Shown here piece after piece: positions 55,342 to 63,823 of a stretch of 64,000 nt of DNA (position 1 is its first letter; each line of letters starts with the position of its first letter). The stretch spans positions 3,410,001-3,474,000 of the forward strand of contig OZ252150.1 of NCBI GenBank assembly GCA_965248775.1, in the 5' to 3' direction. The notes beneath the pieces were generated by a model. That model was not told the origin of the DNA. It saw nothing but the letters and a program-made list of their open reading frames with translations, and ran no database searches. The DNA comes from JBHHUI01 sp965248775 (GTDB lineage Bacteria > Chloroflexota > Anaerolineae > Anaerolineales > JBHHUI01). The position numbers and the translations under genes are program-made.

Positions 55342-56160
55342 GGTAGTGGTTACATGTTGACTGATGAGTCTGGAAAAAGTAAGTTGTTGGCCTGCCAAAC
55401 AGAGGAGCGCCAAAATGATCCAGAGTGTCATCACGCATGAGTGTTCAAAGTGTAGGAGCCTCAACATTGTCAAGAATGGTACAGACTATAAAGGCGGTCA
55501 GAAGTTTCATTGTCTCGATTGCGCCGCTTATGGAATGTTGGAACCGCAAAGCCGTTCTTATCCTGAGTTCATCAGAGAATTTGTCCTACGCACCTATCGA
55601 GAGCGAGCCAGTATGCGCGGCATTGAGCGCATCTTTGGCATCGCGCGGCAGACATTAGCACGCTGGATTCTGGAGAAGGCCGGCGCTATGCCGAACCTGG
55701 CTGACACTTTAGAAACCGTAAAAACGGATGATGTGCTGGAATTGGATGAATTATGGTCATTTGTACGCACAAAAAACGATAAACGTTGGATATGGGTCGC
55801 GCTGTGTCGGCGCACGCGCCAAGTGGTGGCCTATTTTATTGGCGACCGCAGTGAAAAAAGTTGTCGCGCGTTATGGAAATCCATCCCAGCATCCTACAAA
55901 GCGTGTTGCTCCTTCAGCGACTTCTGGCACGCTTACCAGAAGGTTTTACCAAACGACACTCACCAAAGTGTCGGCAAAGAAAGCGGCCAGACATCTCACG
56001 TGGAACGCTGGAACAACACCTTGCGCCAGAGACTGGCTCGCTTCGTGCGCAAAACTCTTTCTTTCTCCAAGTCCGACGTTTACCATGAAGCTGTACTCAA
56101 GTTGTATCTCCATTACTACAATACAGCGTGGTCCCCATCAGTTACCATGTAACCACTACC
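55342..56160 (+). mobile_element. IS1-family insertion sequence, copy 3 (819 bp)
   Basis: Flanked by CGGTTATC at 55334-55341 and 56161-56168. I noticed only one base difference from copy 2 (T at 55452 in place of C), so copies 2 and 3 are nearly identical. It sits inside IS3 orfA. Confidence 0.95.
55415..56152 (+). CDS. IS1-family transposase (single ORF)
   Basis: 245 residues, ATG 55415 preceded by AGGAG. Protein identical to the copies at 1156-1893 and 39625-40362; the single nucleotide difference is silent in this frame. Zinc CxxC pair, helix-turn-helix and ELDELWSFV catalytic motif are all intact. Confidence 0.93.
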   Translation: MIQSVITHECSKCRSLNIVKNGTDYKGGQKFHCLDCAAYGMLEPQSRSYPEFIREFVLRTYRERASMRGIERIFGIARQTLARWILEKAGAMPNLADTLETVKTDDVLELDELWSFVRTKNDKRWIWVALCRRTRQVVAYFIGDRSEKSCRALWKSIPASYKACCSFSDFWHAYQKVLPNDTHQSVGKESGQTSHVERWNNTLRQRLARFVRKTLSFSKSDVYHEAVLKLYLHYYNTAWSPSVTM

Positions 56161-56402
56161 CGGTTATCGTATGATAGCGACACAGCGGTTGAGCAGCTTG
56201 CTTTGGATTTGGGAGTAAGTAGTAGCAGTCTGAATCGCTGGCGGGCTGAATACGCGGCTGATGGAGCGCAGGCATTTCCCGGAAAGGGAAAGCCGAAGGA
56301 GCGCGACCGCGAGCTGGCCGAGTTGAAGCGCGAATTGCACGTGGTGCGCCAGGAACGGGACATCCTAAAAAAAGCCATGGCGGTGTTTGCGCGCGAGCAG
56401 AA

Positions 56403-57266
56403 GTGAGATTTCGCTTCATTGACGAACACAAAGGCGAGTACAGCATCAGTCTGATGTGTCGGGTACTGCAAGTCACACGTAGCGGCTACTACGCCTGGCG
56501 CAAGCGGCCGGTCAGCCCGCGCGAGCAAGCCAGCCAGGCGTTGGGACGCGAGATCAGAGCGATCTTTGAGCAGCATCGCGGCGTCTATGGCTGTCCGCGC
56601 ATTCACCGCGAACTACAGGACCGCGGCATCCGCTGCGGCCACAACCGGGTGGCCCGTCTGTTGCGCCTGCATGGCCTGCAAGCCCGACGCAAACGGAGCT
56701 ACAAGGTGACAACCCAGTCGAAGCACAGCCTGCCCGTAGCGCCGAATTTGCTCGTTCAGGACTTCACGGCCACTGCGCCTAACGAAGTGTGGCTGGCCGA
56801 CATCACTTACATTGCAACCAGTGAAGGGTGGCTCTATCTCGCAGCAGTCCTCGACCTGTACTCGCGACGGATCGTCGGCTGGGCACTCGGCAAACGCTTG
56901 GGCCGCCAACTGACTTTGGATGCTTTGGAGATGGCTCTGCGTTCGCGAAAACCGCCGCCAGGTCTCATCCATCATTCTGACCGGGGGAGTCAGTACGCCA
57001 GCGCTGAGTATCAGGCGCTGCGCAAGCTTCATGACATCACGCCCAGTATGAGCCGAAGGGGAAACTGCTACGATAACGCCCCCATGGAGAGCTTCTTTGC
57101 CAGCCAGAAATCCGAGTGTGTATACCAGCAACTGTACGCCAGCCGGGCCGCTGCTCGCACCAGCGTCTTTGACTATGTCGAAGTGTTTTACAATCGGCAA
57201 CGGATGCATTCGGCCCTGGATTACATGAGCCCACATGCCTATGAACAATTACCTTTAGTGGCTTAA
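56403..57266 (+). CDS. IS3-family transposase OrfB
   Basis: 287 residues: HTH_21 region (RGVYGCPRIHRELQDRGI), then an rve-type integrase core with Asp in VWLADITYI, Asp in LIHHSDRGSQYAS and Glu in APMESFFASQKSE, spaced as in DD(35)E transposases. GTG 56403 overlaps the orfA stop, but the normal product is probably the OrfAB fusion by -1 frameshift. Intact, though the element cannot make OrfAB while IS1 splits orfA. Confidence 0.92.
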   Translation: MRFRFIDEHKGEYSISLMCRVLQVTRSGYYAWRKRPVSPREQASQALGREIRAIFEQHRGVYGCPRIHRELQDRGIRCGHNRVARLLRLHGLQARRKRSYKVTTQSKHSLPVAPNLLVQDFTATAPNEVWLADITYIATSEGWLYLAAVLDLYSRRIVGWALGKRLGRQLTLDALEMALRSRKPPPGLIHHSDRGSQYASAEYQALRKLHDITPSMSRRGNCYDNAPMESFFASQKSECVYQQLYASRAAARTSVFDYVEVFYNRQRMHSALDYMSPHAYEQLPLVA

Positions 57267-57364
57267 CCAACTGTCCACTGAATCGGGGTAATACCACAGC
57301 CGCACGTGACTGTATGACCCAGTGCATTCACCCAGTCATCACGATGCAGTCTGCACGTGACTGT

Positions 57365-57381
57365 ACGAACGCACTGGGTCG
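57365..57381 (-). repeat. 17-bp inverted repeat, right arm
   Basis: ACGAACGCACTGGGTCG, the exact reverse complement of 55193-55209, lies about 70 bases outside the right end of the IS3 element in a stretch (57293-57400) dense in ACCCAGT and ACTGGGT units. Confidence 0.85.
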
Positions 57382-57503
57382 CGATGACTGGGTGACTGGG
57401 TGATGGACGGCGGGTGCAGTTTTGGTATCGCGAGACCGCTACCGGCTTACGTCGCGATGTCAGTCTTTCACCGCTCGAATTCATCTCCCTCCTGGTGCCA
57501 CAC

Positions 57504-57524
57504 CCCGTCCAGGACCGGGACGGG
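57504..57524. repeat. Short palindromic insert (CCCGTCC-N7-GGACGGG)
   Basis: A 7-bp stem with a 7-base loop lying at the point where the IS91 C-terminal fragment changes frame. Confidence 0.6.
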
Positions 57525-57715
57525 ACTGGGTATCCCTCCCAAAGGCACGCAACTCGTCCGCCACGCTGGTCTCTATGCTCGCAATGTCAAAGCAAAGTGG
57601 GCAGAAATCGCAAACACAGCCCTCGAAGTCCTCCGGCTCCAAATGCCGCTCTTTGACCTGGAGCCTTTGGCTACTTTTTTTAAGACCCTCACCTGGCGCG
57701 AACGCATAACCCGTG

Positions 57716-57727
57716 CCTGCCGGCAGG
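57716..57727. repeat. Short palindromic insert CCTGCCGGCAGG
   Basis: A perfect 12-bp palindrome within about 20 extra bases (57714-57733) located exactly between WRERITRA and SFGYDPL of the transposase fragment, which should be contiguous. Confidence 0.65.
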
Positions 57728-58065
57728 GCAGGTGAAGCAAGCTTCGGCTACGACCCGCTCGAATGCCAGAAATGCGGATGCATCATGGAATTAGTTGAAA
57801 TCTGGGAGCCCCAACGCGGCCATGTCTGGATACCCCCCCCTACAGGGGCACACGTGAAGCGCTGGCTCGAAACCCACCGCCAGCGCAAGGCGGCCCGCGA
57901 TGCACTCTCCGCCCGTCTTGCCGCCCGCCCTGCTCGCTTCGCCCAACTCGCTTTCGCCTTCTACGACACTTCCTGAAAGGCCATGGATCTCACCACCCAG
58001 TGCAGTACACATACCGACCCAGTTCGTTTCACGACGCAGTCTGCACGTCACGACCCAGTGCATAC

Positions 58066-58092
58066 GTGACTGGGTGACTGTGCGGTACTGGG
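58066..58092 (-). repeat. 27-bp inverted repeat, right arm
   Basis: Exact reverse complement of 55137-55163. The stretch 57990-58095 also repeats GCAGTCTGCACGT found at 57346-57358 in direct orientation. From here to 58504 (about 400 bases) no gene or known element was recognised. Confidence 0.85.
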
Positions 58093-58504
58093 CTGGACTG
58101 TGTACTCGCCTGACCGGTCTGCGTTTCTCACGCTGACACTTTTCGGGCTGCCTGGTCATCGAAAAGCGGCTGTTTTCCACACCCCTTTCAGCAGCGGGTG
58201 ATGGCACGACTCTTCAAAAAGACAGTGAATTGCATCGCCTTTGTGCTGCGGGAAGTGCAGCACAAAAAAGTATAATTTCCTAGATCTGAACGATTGCTGG
58301 ATTTTTTCGCATGTGAGACGCCAATTCCCTGGTGAGACGGTCAAATATGCGGACATGTATTATTCAAAATTCAGCACTATACACTGCCGTTTGCTGGGAT
58401 CGTCAGCAACAGACTGATATACTTTGTGCCGAAAATACTTTCAGCAGTTCTTGATGACTTCAGCTAGTTCCAAGATAAAACGCCCTGCCCTAAGAGACAA
58501 GATT

Positions 58505-58987
58505 ATGCCACATACAGGTACTCCTGAGGTGATTGGCTCATTACTCGCGAATCACGAATTAACAATAGTAACAGCTGAAAGCTGCACGGGCGGCCTAATC
58601 GCGCACTTAATAACAAACGTTCCCGGCAGCTCGGGTTACTTCTTGGGCGGAGTAGTATCCTATTCAAACGCGCTCAAACGCGATTTGCTCGGCGTACCAG
58701 ACGCAACCCTTGAGAGGTATGGCGCGGTCAGCGAGGAAACTGCGCTCGCCATGGCAAAGGGTGCCAGAGAGCGATTCGGTGCAGATATAGCCGTCTCTGT
58801 TACAGGCATCGCCGGTCCGGGTGGCGGTACCACTGCGAAGCCGGTTGGACTGACATGGATTGGCCTGGCGAAGGCTGATACCGCCTTCGCGCGCCAGTTT
58901 GTGTGGGGTGGTGACCGCGAGGAAAACAAGCATCTATCTGCAACTGCAGCCCTGGATTTAATTGCTGCGCATTTGGAACAGGAATAA
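58505..58987 (+). CDS. pncC: Nicotinamide-nucleotide amidase (CinA C-terminal domain protein)
   Basis: 160 residues from ATG 58505, the standard length of stand-alone PncC; the frame is open to 58424 and another ATG is at 58454. Motifs: TAESCTGGLIAHLIT (catalytic Ser and Thr), GGVVSYSNALKRDLLGV, GAVSEETALAMAKGA and VSVTGIAGPGGGT. It deamidates nicotinamide mononucleotide to recycle NAD. The next gene begins 5 bases after its stop. Confidence 0.92.
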   Translation: MPHTGTPEVIGSLLANHELTIVTAESCTGGLIAHLITNVPGSSGYFLGGVVSYSNALKRDLLGVPDATLERYGAVSEETALAMAKGARERFGADIAVSVTGIAGPGGGTTAKPVGLTWIGLAKADTAFARQFVWGGDREENKHLSATAALDLIAAHLEQE

Positions 58988-59734
58988 TACACGTGCAGCT
59001 CGATCGAACGGTTACGAATTCGCCAGCACTATCAACATTTCGTTGGAGCGGGAGGCATGGCATCGTGCTGCTAGCGATTCTCTCGGGGTTTTGGGCTCGC
59101 GTTCATAGCGCTTTGACATTCCCATTTGTGCATGATGAACTGCGCATCATCCAGAATGGTGTCAGAGATATGTTTGGAGTAGGTCCTGACCAACACCTAG
59201 GGTATGGCATTGAAACCATCCTGTTCGGAGTCCCGCTCCGCAATGGATACTTCTTAGCACCGTTATGGTGGTGGCTACAATACGCTGTTCGCATTTTTAG
59301 CCCCAATAATGAAACTTTGGTTTTTCGAGTAGTTCCAATTATGTGTGCATTACTCGGACTAGCGTTGTTCTACCACGTTGTTAAGAAAATTTTTCAACAT
59401 CCAGTGCCTGAATTGCTGGTCCTCCTCTTAAGCGTTGTCGACGTTTACTTACTTGTCACATCGAGGGCACACTATGTAGCAGCCATTCTTTTCATTCCTG
59501 TGTTGTTGATGCTCTTGGCGTTGGTAATATCAAGGTTTGACCGGCGTTATTTGCCTGCTGCAATTGGGATCGTCTTGGCATTGGCGGCACATCTTGGCAA
59601 GGGGCTTGCACTTGTCGCCGTTTTTTCAACCACCAGCGTTTTGCACGCAATTTCATTGGACAGCCTACGAGCAGTCCGATCGAGAATTTTCTCAATGTTC
59701 TCGCTCTGGGTCGTTGCTGGGATAGGTGTAGTTC

Positions 59735-61217
59735 CAATACCTTTCAAATAAGGGCCAAAGCTTGCCGGAAAGGTTGTCGGGGTTGGGGCCAGTGATAATG
59801 CTCCGGCTGTTTCAGGCGGAACTTTGACATCTTGCGTTTGACTACACGCGGGTTTGAACGGGCACGGCGGAGAGGCAGACGAACGTCAGCGATGTCATGC
59901 AACAAGCGGTCATAGAGTTGGCCGAGTTGGTCAACGGCCGTCTTTTGAAACTCGGCGAGCGTGTCGCGCACGAGTTCGAGTGCATGCACAAAGCTGAGTT
60001 GGTCGGGATCGAGACCGGTGCGTTGGGCAGCCGCATGCATCAGGAAGCGGATGATGAAGTGTGCGATGAGCAGGCCATACAGTTCCTGAATGACCCCGAC
60101 CGGCTTGAGACTGCGCAGCGGGCGTCCGGCCAGACGTTGATGGGTGTCGACTTCATCGATGACCAATTCGATTTCCCAGCGTTCGTGATAAGCTCGCGCG
60201 AGTTCCAGGGCTGGGAAGGCTTCGGGGTGAAGCAAGGTGGTAACCAAGCGGTGCACTTCACCGTAACCGGGGAGTGCCGGGTCACTTATGGTGTATTCGA
60301 CGATGCGCACCAGGAGGCGCTCGCCCCGCTTGCGGCGCTGGTAGTCGGAGGGGGTCAGGTAGGCGGTGTAGGAGCCATCTGGCAAGGGACAGCGGTTTTT
60401 AGGCTTGACATGGGCTGGAAATCGGCTCAAAATGTGTCCCCCGCGCTCCAAAACCATGCGCAGCATGTCATAATCATGAAACCCACGGTCCCACATCACC
60501 AACATGCCCATCTCGACCGAGCGCAACAGGCGAAAACCACCCATGCGCTCGCTGGTGTGGCAAGGCCAGAAGCCCGCATCGACAATCGTATGCGTGCCGC
60601 ACTCGACCAGATACACCCCTTGCACCTGCGGAAAAGCGCTCTGGCCGCGCGGGCTGTGGTGCCGTCCAAAAGCCGCCGCATTCTCCGGCGTGTCAGCCAC
60701 ATCTTCAACCGTGCCATCGATGGCCATCAGGCGCAATCCAAAGAGGAACGCGCCAGCTGTCTCCGTCGTAGCTATCGGTCGACATACATGCCGAAACAAA
60801 CGCACGACCGGTCGAGCACCCAGTTGATAGCGCCGATAGGTAATCGCACTGTCTTTCGGTACCGCGTATTCCGGATTGTTCCAGATGTACCGCAACCCCT
60901 GGGCGATCTTACGCATTACCCGCCCCAGAGAAGATTGCGTGTAGATGTTCATTGTGATGATTAAAAACACTGTCACGACCAGATTCAATTTGCGCTCGCG
61001 TTGCGTTTTCAAGCCTTCTGCCTCCAACGCTGCTTCGACCACATCTGGCGGAATAACCCGGCTCAGGCTTGTAAATGTCAGTTCCCGGCAAAACTTGCTC
61101 TCGATGTCAACCTCGCGTAATCTGTATCCCATCAGGTGGCCCCCTGGCATCTTGCGAATTTGTATATCTCACAAGTATGCCTCGGGTGCCACCTGTTTGC
61201 TTATTTGAAAGGTATTG
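59735..61217 (-). mobile_element. IS4-family insertion sequence (1483 bp)
   Basis: Perfect 18-bp inverted repeats (CAATACCTTTCAAATAAG at 59735-59752 and its complement at 61200-61217), flanked by a 10-bp duplication GGTGTAGTTC at 59725-59734 and 61218-61227. Confidence 0.94.
59744..61132 (-). CDS. IS4-family transposase
   Basis: About 462 residues from ATG 61132, preceded by AGGGGG; an upstream in-frame ATG is at 61150. The N-terminal IS4 domain ends FLIITMNIYTQSSLGRVMRKI; the DDE core has Asp in LRLMAIDGTVEDVADT, Asp in MLVMWDRGFHDYDML and the YREK-type signature ARAYHERWEIELVIDEVDTH. Intact, so the element may be active. Confidence 0.92.
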   Translation of the reverse strand: MGYRLREVDIESKFCRELTFTSLSRVIPPDVVEAALEAEGLKTQRERKLNLVVTVFLIITMNIYTQSSLGRVMRKIAQGLRYIWNNPEYAVPKDSAITYRRYQLGARPVVRLFRHVCRPIATTETAGAFLFGLRLMAIDGTVEDVADTPENAAAFGRHHSPRGQSAFPQVQGVYLVECGTHTIVDAGFWPCHTSERMGGFRLLRSVEMGMLVMWDRGFHDYDMLRMVLERGGHILSRFPAHVKPKNRCPLPDGSYTAYLTPSDYQRRKRGERLLVRIVEYTISDPALPGYGEVHRLVTTLLHPEAFPALELARAYHERWEIELVIDEVDTHQRLAGRPLRSLKPVGVIQELYGLLIAHFIIRFLMHAAAQRTGLDPDQLSFVHALELVRDTLAEFQKTAVDQLGQLYDRLLHDIADVRLPLRRARSNPRVVKRKMSKFRLKQPEHYHWPQPRQPFRQALALI

Positions 61218-62434
61218 GGTGTAGTTCCTGTTGCCATTTGGTGGATTGGTGCTGAATGGTTCTTCCAAAACAATCCGGTCCGTGTCCACGATCTCGGTTA
61301 TTTCGGCCATTTATGGGAACCGCTACTTGCCCTCACAATTGGCTGGGGACCAAATATCCGCACGTATGTGCCCGGTGAATGGTATTGGCCATTGCTGCTC
61401 TACACACACGCAGATGCATGGCCAACCTTAACTTATCTGGCTATTCCGACACTAGGTGGAATTTACCTTGCAGTTAGGAATTGGAAGCGGACTAGCGAAG
61501 CTCGAACCATTGCCAAAATCTATTCATTTACGTCTATCGGAATTTTATTTGGCTCGTTTGTGAGCCGTGACGAAGACAGTCCGCGCTACCATGTCCTTTA
61601 TTTGCTGGGTGTGCTTGTCATGGTGGGATTCATGCTCGAGTTTCTCTGGTTCCGCTCCAAGGAAAGCCGTTCGAAACGCATCGGCGGCACGGCAGTAATT
61701 TTTTTGACAGGCCTCTATACCGCGTTCATGTTTGGCTGGCAGCGCTGGCCGGATGAATGGATATTTCCTGACACACCTGGAGCACTGATGCTCTTGTTTG
61801 GAATCGTGACCGGCGGCCTCTACGCATTCGGGCTAAAGGTATGGATGCGAAAGTCAGCTGTCGTCGCGCTGGTTCTCGGTGGGGTTGTGCTCTCGCTTGT
61901 GCGCGGGCCTCTACAGTGGGGGAAATTTGCAGACGAGCCCAGCCTGACAAATCCAGATTTGCACGCCGTCGAAGTACTCTATCATCCTGTTCAATATTAT
62001 CCTCCGGATGGCATGCAAGAGATACTTAATGCACAGTTCTCAGACGGCCTAACCTTGCTGGGTTATGATGCAGAATTTGCGGAGGACGATCTCATCCTCA
62101 CTCTGTATTGGCGCACAGACGAGCCGCCTAATGAACCCTATCACTCATTTGTCCATCTTTGGGATCCTATCAATGAGGCTGTTGCGCAGGGATTCGATGA
62201 GCGGTCGCTGAATAGACAAGAGCTACCGACGAACGACTGGCTTGTTGGTGAGCACGTCAGTCAAACCGTCGTTCTTGATCTATCTTCGGTACCGGCGGGA
62301 ACATACATCCTTGGCGCCGGACTGTATGACGCTGTTACAAATGAGCGGCTTGCGGTTCTAGACAAGTTTGGCTCGCAAGTGCCAAATAACTGGCTGCCGC
62401 TCATTAAAGTGTTCGATCTCCCCGCAGCAAATCC

Positions 62435-63820
62435 CTAGCCCAATGCAGGCACGATGAATCGGAATAGAGCGAAAAGTGAAAGTGCCGCGAGAAATGGAAC
62501 GATCGTAACGGGTAACCAAACGACCAGCCTTGCATTCCCCGGCCAGCGGCGGGTGAGAAAAGTAGACCAACCCAATAAACCGAACGCCATTCCGGTTGCT
62601 AGCGGGGTCAGAGCAGGAAACAAATATCTCCCCTGGTGTTGCACGAATTCGACGTTATATGCGAGATAAAGAACAGTAGTGATAGCAGCCATCACAAATA
62701 ATGTCCAGAGACCATCACGCTGGAGTGAACCCAATGTCGGCTTTAACCAGAGGACATATACGGCGCCCAACAGGATTGCACCAGTCAGGAACTGAAGGAG
62801 CAAGTACACGCGGGCGTCCATCAAGACCCCCATCCAACCGAATTGCCCCCAAAAGCTGTTGAATGTAGTCTGAAAGAAGCGGAGTGCATATTCGCCCACA
62901 CCGAACTGTTCGATCCACTCAGCTGTACGGGGCTGCCCGAGAACGACCAAATTGTGACGTTGCAGTCCGAGCAAGTCAGGCCACCCGTAGACAGACAGGT
63001 TACGCCCCCACCATAGCAATCCCAACAACCCGGCCGGAACAAATATCCACAGCCCTATGCGGACTGTTTGCCGCCATTCCAAATTTTCGCGACGTGCTTT
63101 TAGAAATAGCCCGATAGCAGCAACGGGCACGAGCAAATAGGCAAGGGTCTTTGTAAGCAGCCCCAGGCCAATGACTATGCCCAGAGCAAGATACCACCTG
63201 CGGGATCGTTTTATATTGGAAGTCATACAAAGGAATAGCAGCCACAATCCAAACGCGATCCAAAATTCGGAAAGGCTATCGTTGTTGATGCCCGCCAACA
63301 TTGCTACGTGCTGTGGCACAAATGCCACGACGCCTGCTACGATGATTGCCAGTGGTGCATTTCCTGGAAACAATGTCCAAATTGCCAGGCCGCTGAAGGC
63401 GACAACTCCCGCACCGAAGACGACCGAGAGTAGACGTATTGGAAGCAGCACCCCGCCTGATGCAAGGAAGACCGGTGTGGAAAGAAGGTAATAAAGAGGG
63501 GGTTGGTGATCTTCGTATTCGAGTGTTTCGATCGATAGCTCGGGTGGAAAACCCGAACTTGTCAACGTGCTGAGATATTGTTGGTCGTAATCTCCGAACT
63601 CCAGGATAGGGAATGACCGCTCCTCTGCAAGATGACGGATGTAGTTGTAATGAGCGGGCTCATCGGGCACCTGCCAGGCGGGGGTATAAATCGAGTAAAG
63701 AACAGCAACAACACAATACACTCCAATAATCAATCCAAGCCCAACCCACAGAATGCGTGTCGTTTTGGGGCTCGCCATTGATTCCAGTTGAATGCCCGGC
63801 AGCCCATTTTCGGAGGTCAT
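62435..63820 (-). CDS. GT-C-like multi-span membrane protein (DUF2142/GT39 type)
   Basis: 461 residues. N-terminal helix (ILWVGLGLIIGVYCVVAVLYSIY), then the periplasmic motif PAWQVPDEPAHYNYIRHLAEE with the paired acid expected at a GT-C active site, LEYEDHQPPLYYLLSTPVF, and about nine further helices. The pattern is that of DUF2142/PMT-like glycosyltransferases. It starts 3 bases after the metG stop, so it may be read from the metG transcript. Donor and acceptor unknown. Confidence 0.72.
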   Translation of the reverse strand: MTSENGLPGIQLESMASPKTTRILWVGLGLIIGVYCVVAVLYSIYTPAWQVPDEPAHYNYIRHLAEERSFPILEFGDYDQQYLSTLTSSGFPPELSIETLEYEDHQPPLYYLLSTPVFLASGGVLLPIRLLSVVFGAGVVAFSGLAIWTLFPGNAPLAIIVAGVVAFVPQHVAMLAGINNDSLSEFWIAFGLWLLFLCMTSNIKRSRRWYLALGIVIGLGLLTKTLAYLLVPVAAIGLFLKARRENLEWRQTVRIGLWIFVPAGLLGLLWWGRNLSVYGWPDLLGLQRHNLVVLGQPRTAEWIEQFGVGEYALRFFQTTFNSFWGQFGWMGVLMDARVYLLLQFLTGAILLGAVYVLWLKPTLGSLQRDGLWTLFVMAAITTVLYLAYNVEFVQHQGRYLFPALTPLATGMAFGLLGWSTFLTRRWPGNARLVVWLPVTIVPFLAALSLFALFRFIVPALG

Positions 63821-63823
63821 CGC

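Larger units (their letters stand above)
55283..56406 (+). pseudogene. IS3-family OrfA, interrupted by IS1 copy 3
   Basis: Parts 55283-55341 and 56169-56406 join across the duplication CGGTTATC to give 98 residues: STYRKTYTREFKVEAVRLS, the helix-turn-helix ALDLGVSSSSLNRWRAEY, and a leucine-zipper-like tail ending ERDILKKAMAVFAREQK. GGGAGG precedes the ATG. Near its end an A7 run (CTA AAA AAA G) allows a -1 slip, which would fuse OrfA to OrfB through KKSHGGVCARAEV. Confidence 0.88.
55224..57292 (+). mobile_element. IS3-family element, itself interrupted by IS1
   Basis: Imperfect 21-bp terminal inverted repeats (ATTACCC..AGTGGACA type, 18 of 21 matching) at 55224-55244 and 57272-57292 enclose orfA and orfB. 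Without the IS1 insertion the element would be about 1242 bp. No clear target duplication was found. Confidence 0.85.
57414..57976 (+). pseudogene. IS91-family transposase, C-terminal fragment with two frameshifts
   Basis: Three frames together give the C-terminal part of an IS91-type transposase: VQFWYRETATGLRRDVSLSP (from about 57414), then IPPKGTQLVRHAGLYARNVK and TFFKTLTWRERITRA, then SFGYDPLECQKCGCIMELVE and EIWEP to TGA at 57974-57976. The first break coincides with a small palindromic insert at 57504-57524 and the second with CCTGCCGGCAGG at 57716-57727. It is the natural continuation, after loss of the centre, of the fragment at 54888-55134. Confidence 0.75.
58993..62438 (+). pseudogene. 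GT-C membrane glycosyltransferase, interrupted by an IS4-family element
   Basis: GTG 58993 starts a multi-span protein with helix HGIVLLAILSGFWARVHSA and the acidic motif FVHDELRI expected of GT-C enzymes. At 59735 an IS4 element interrupts it. Joining 58993-59734 to 61228-62438 restores one frame of 650 residues (AGIGVVPVAIWWIGAEWF), with about nine helices and an extracytoplasmic domain from about residue 480 (FSDGLTLLGYDAEF, LILTLYWRTDEPP). As found, translation stops a few codons into the element. Substrate unknown. It lies just after pncC and its end overlaps a convergent gene by 4 bases. Confidence 0.88.

Noticed and set aside
55135..58095. ACCCAGT blocks as a CRISPR array
   Set aside because: Units are only 7 bases, irregularly spaced and in both orientations, with no uniform spacers or cas genes.
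59897..60964. 355-codon plus-strand open frame through the IS4 element
   Set aside because: It lies antisense to the clear IS4 transposase and has no family features.
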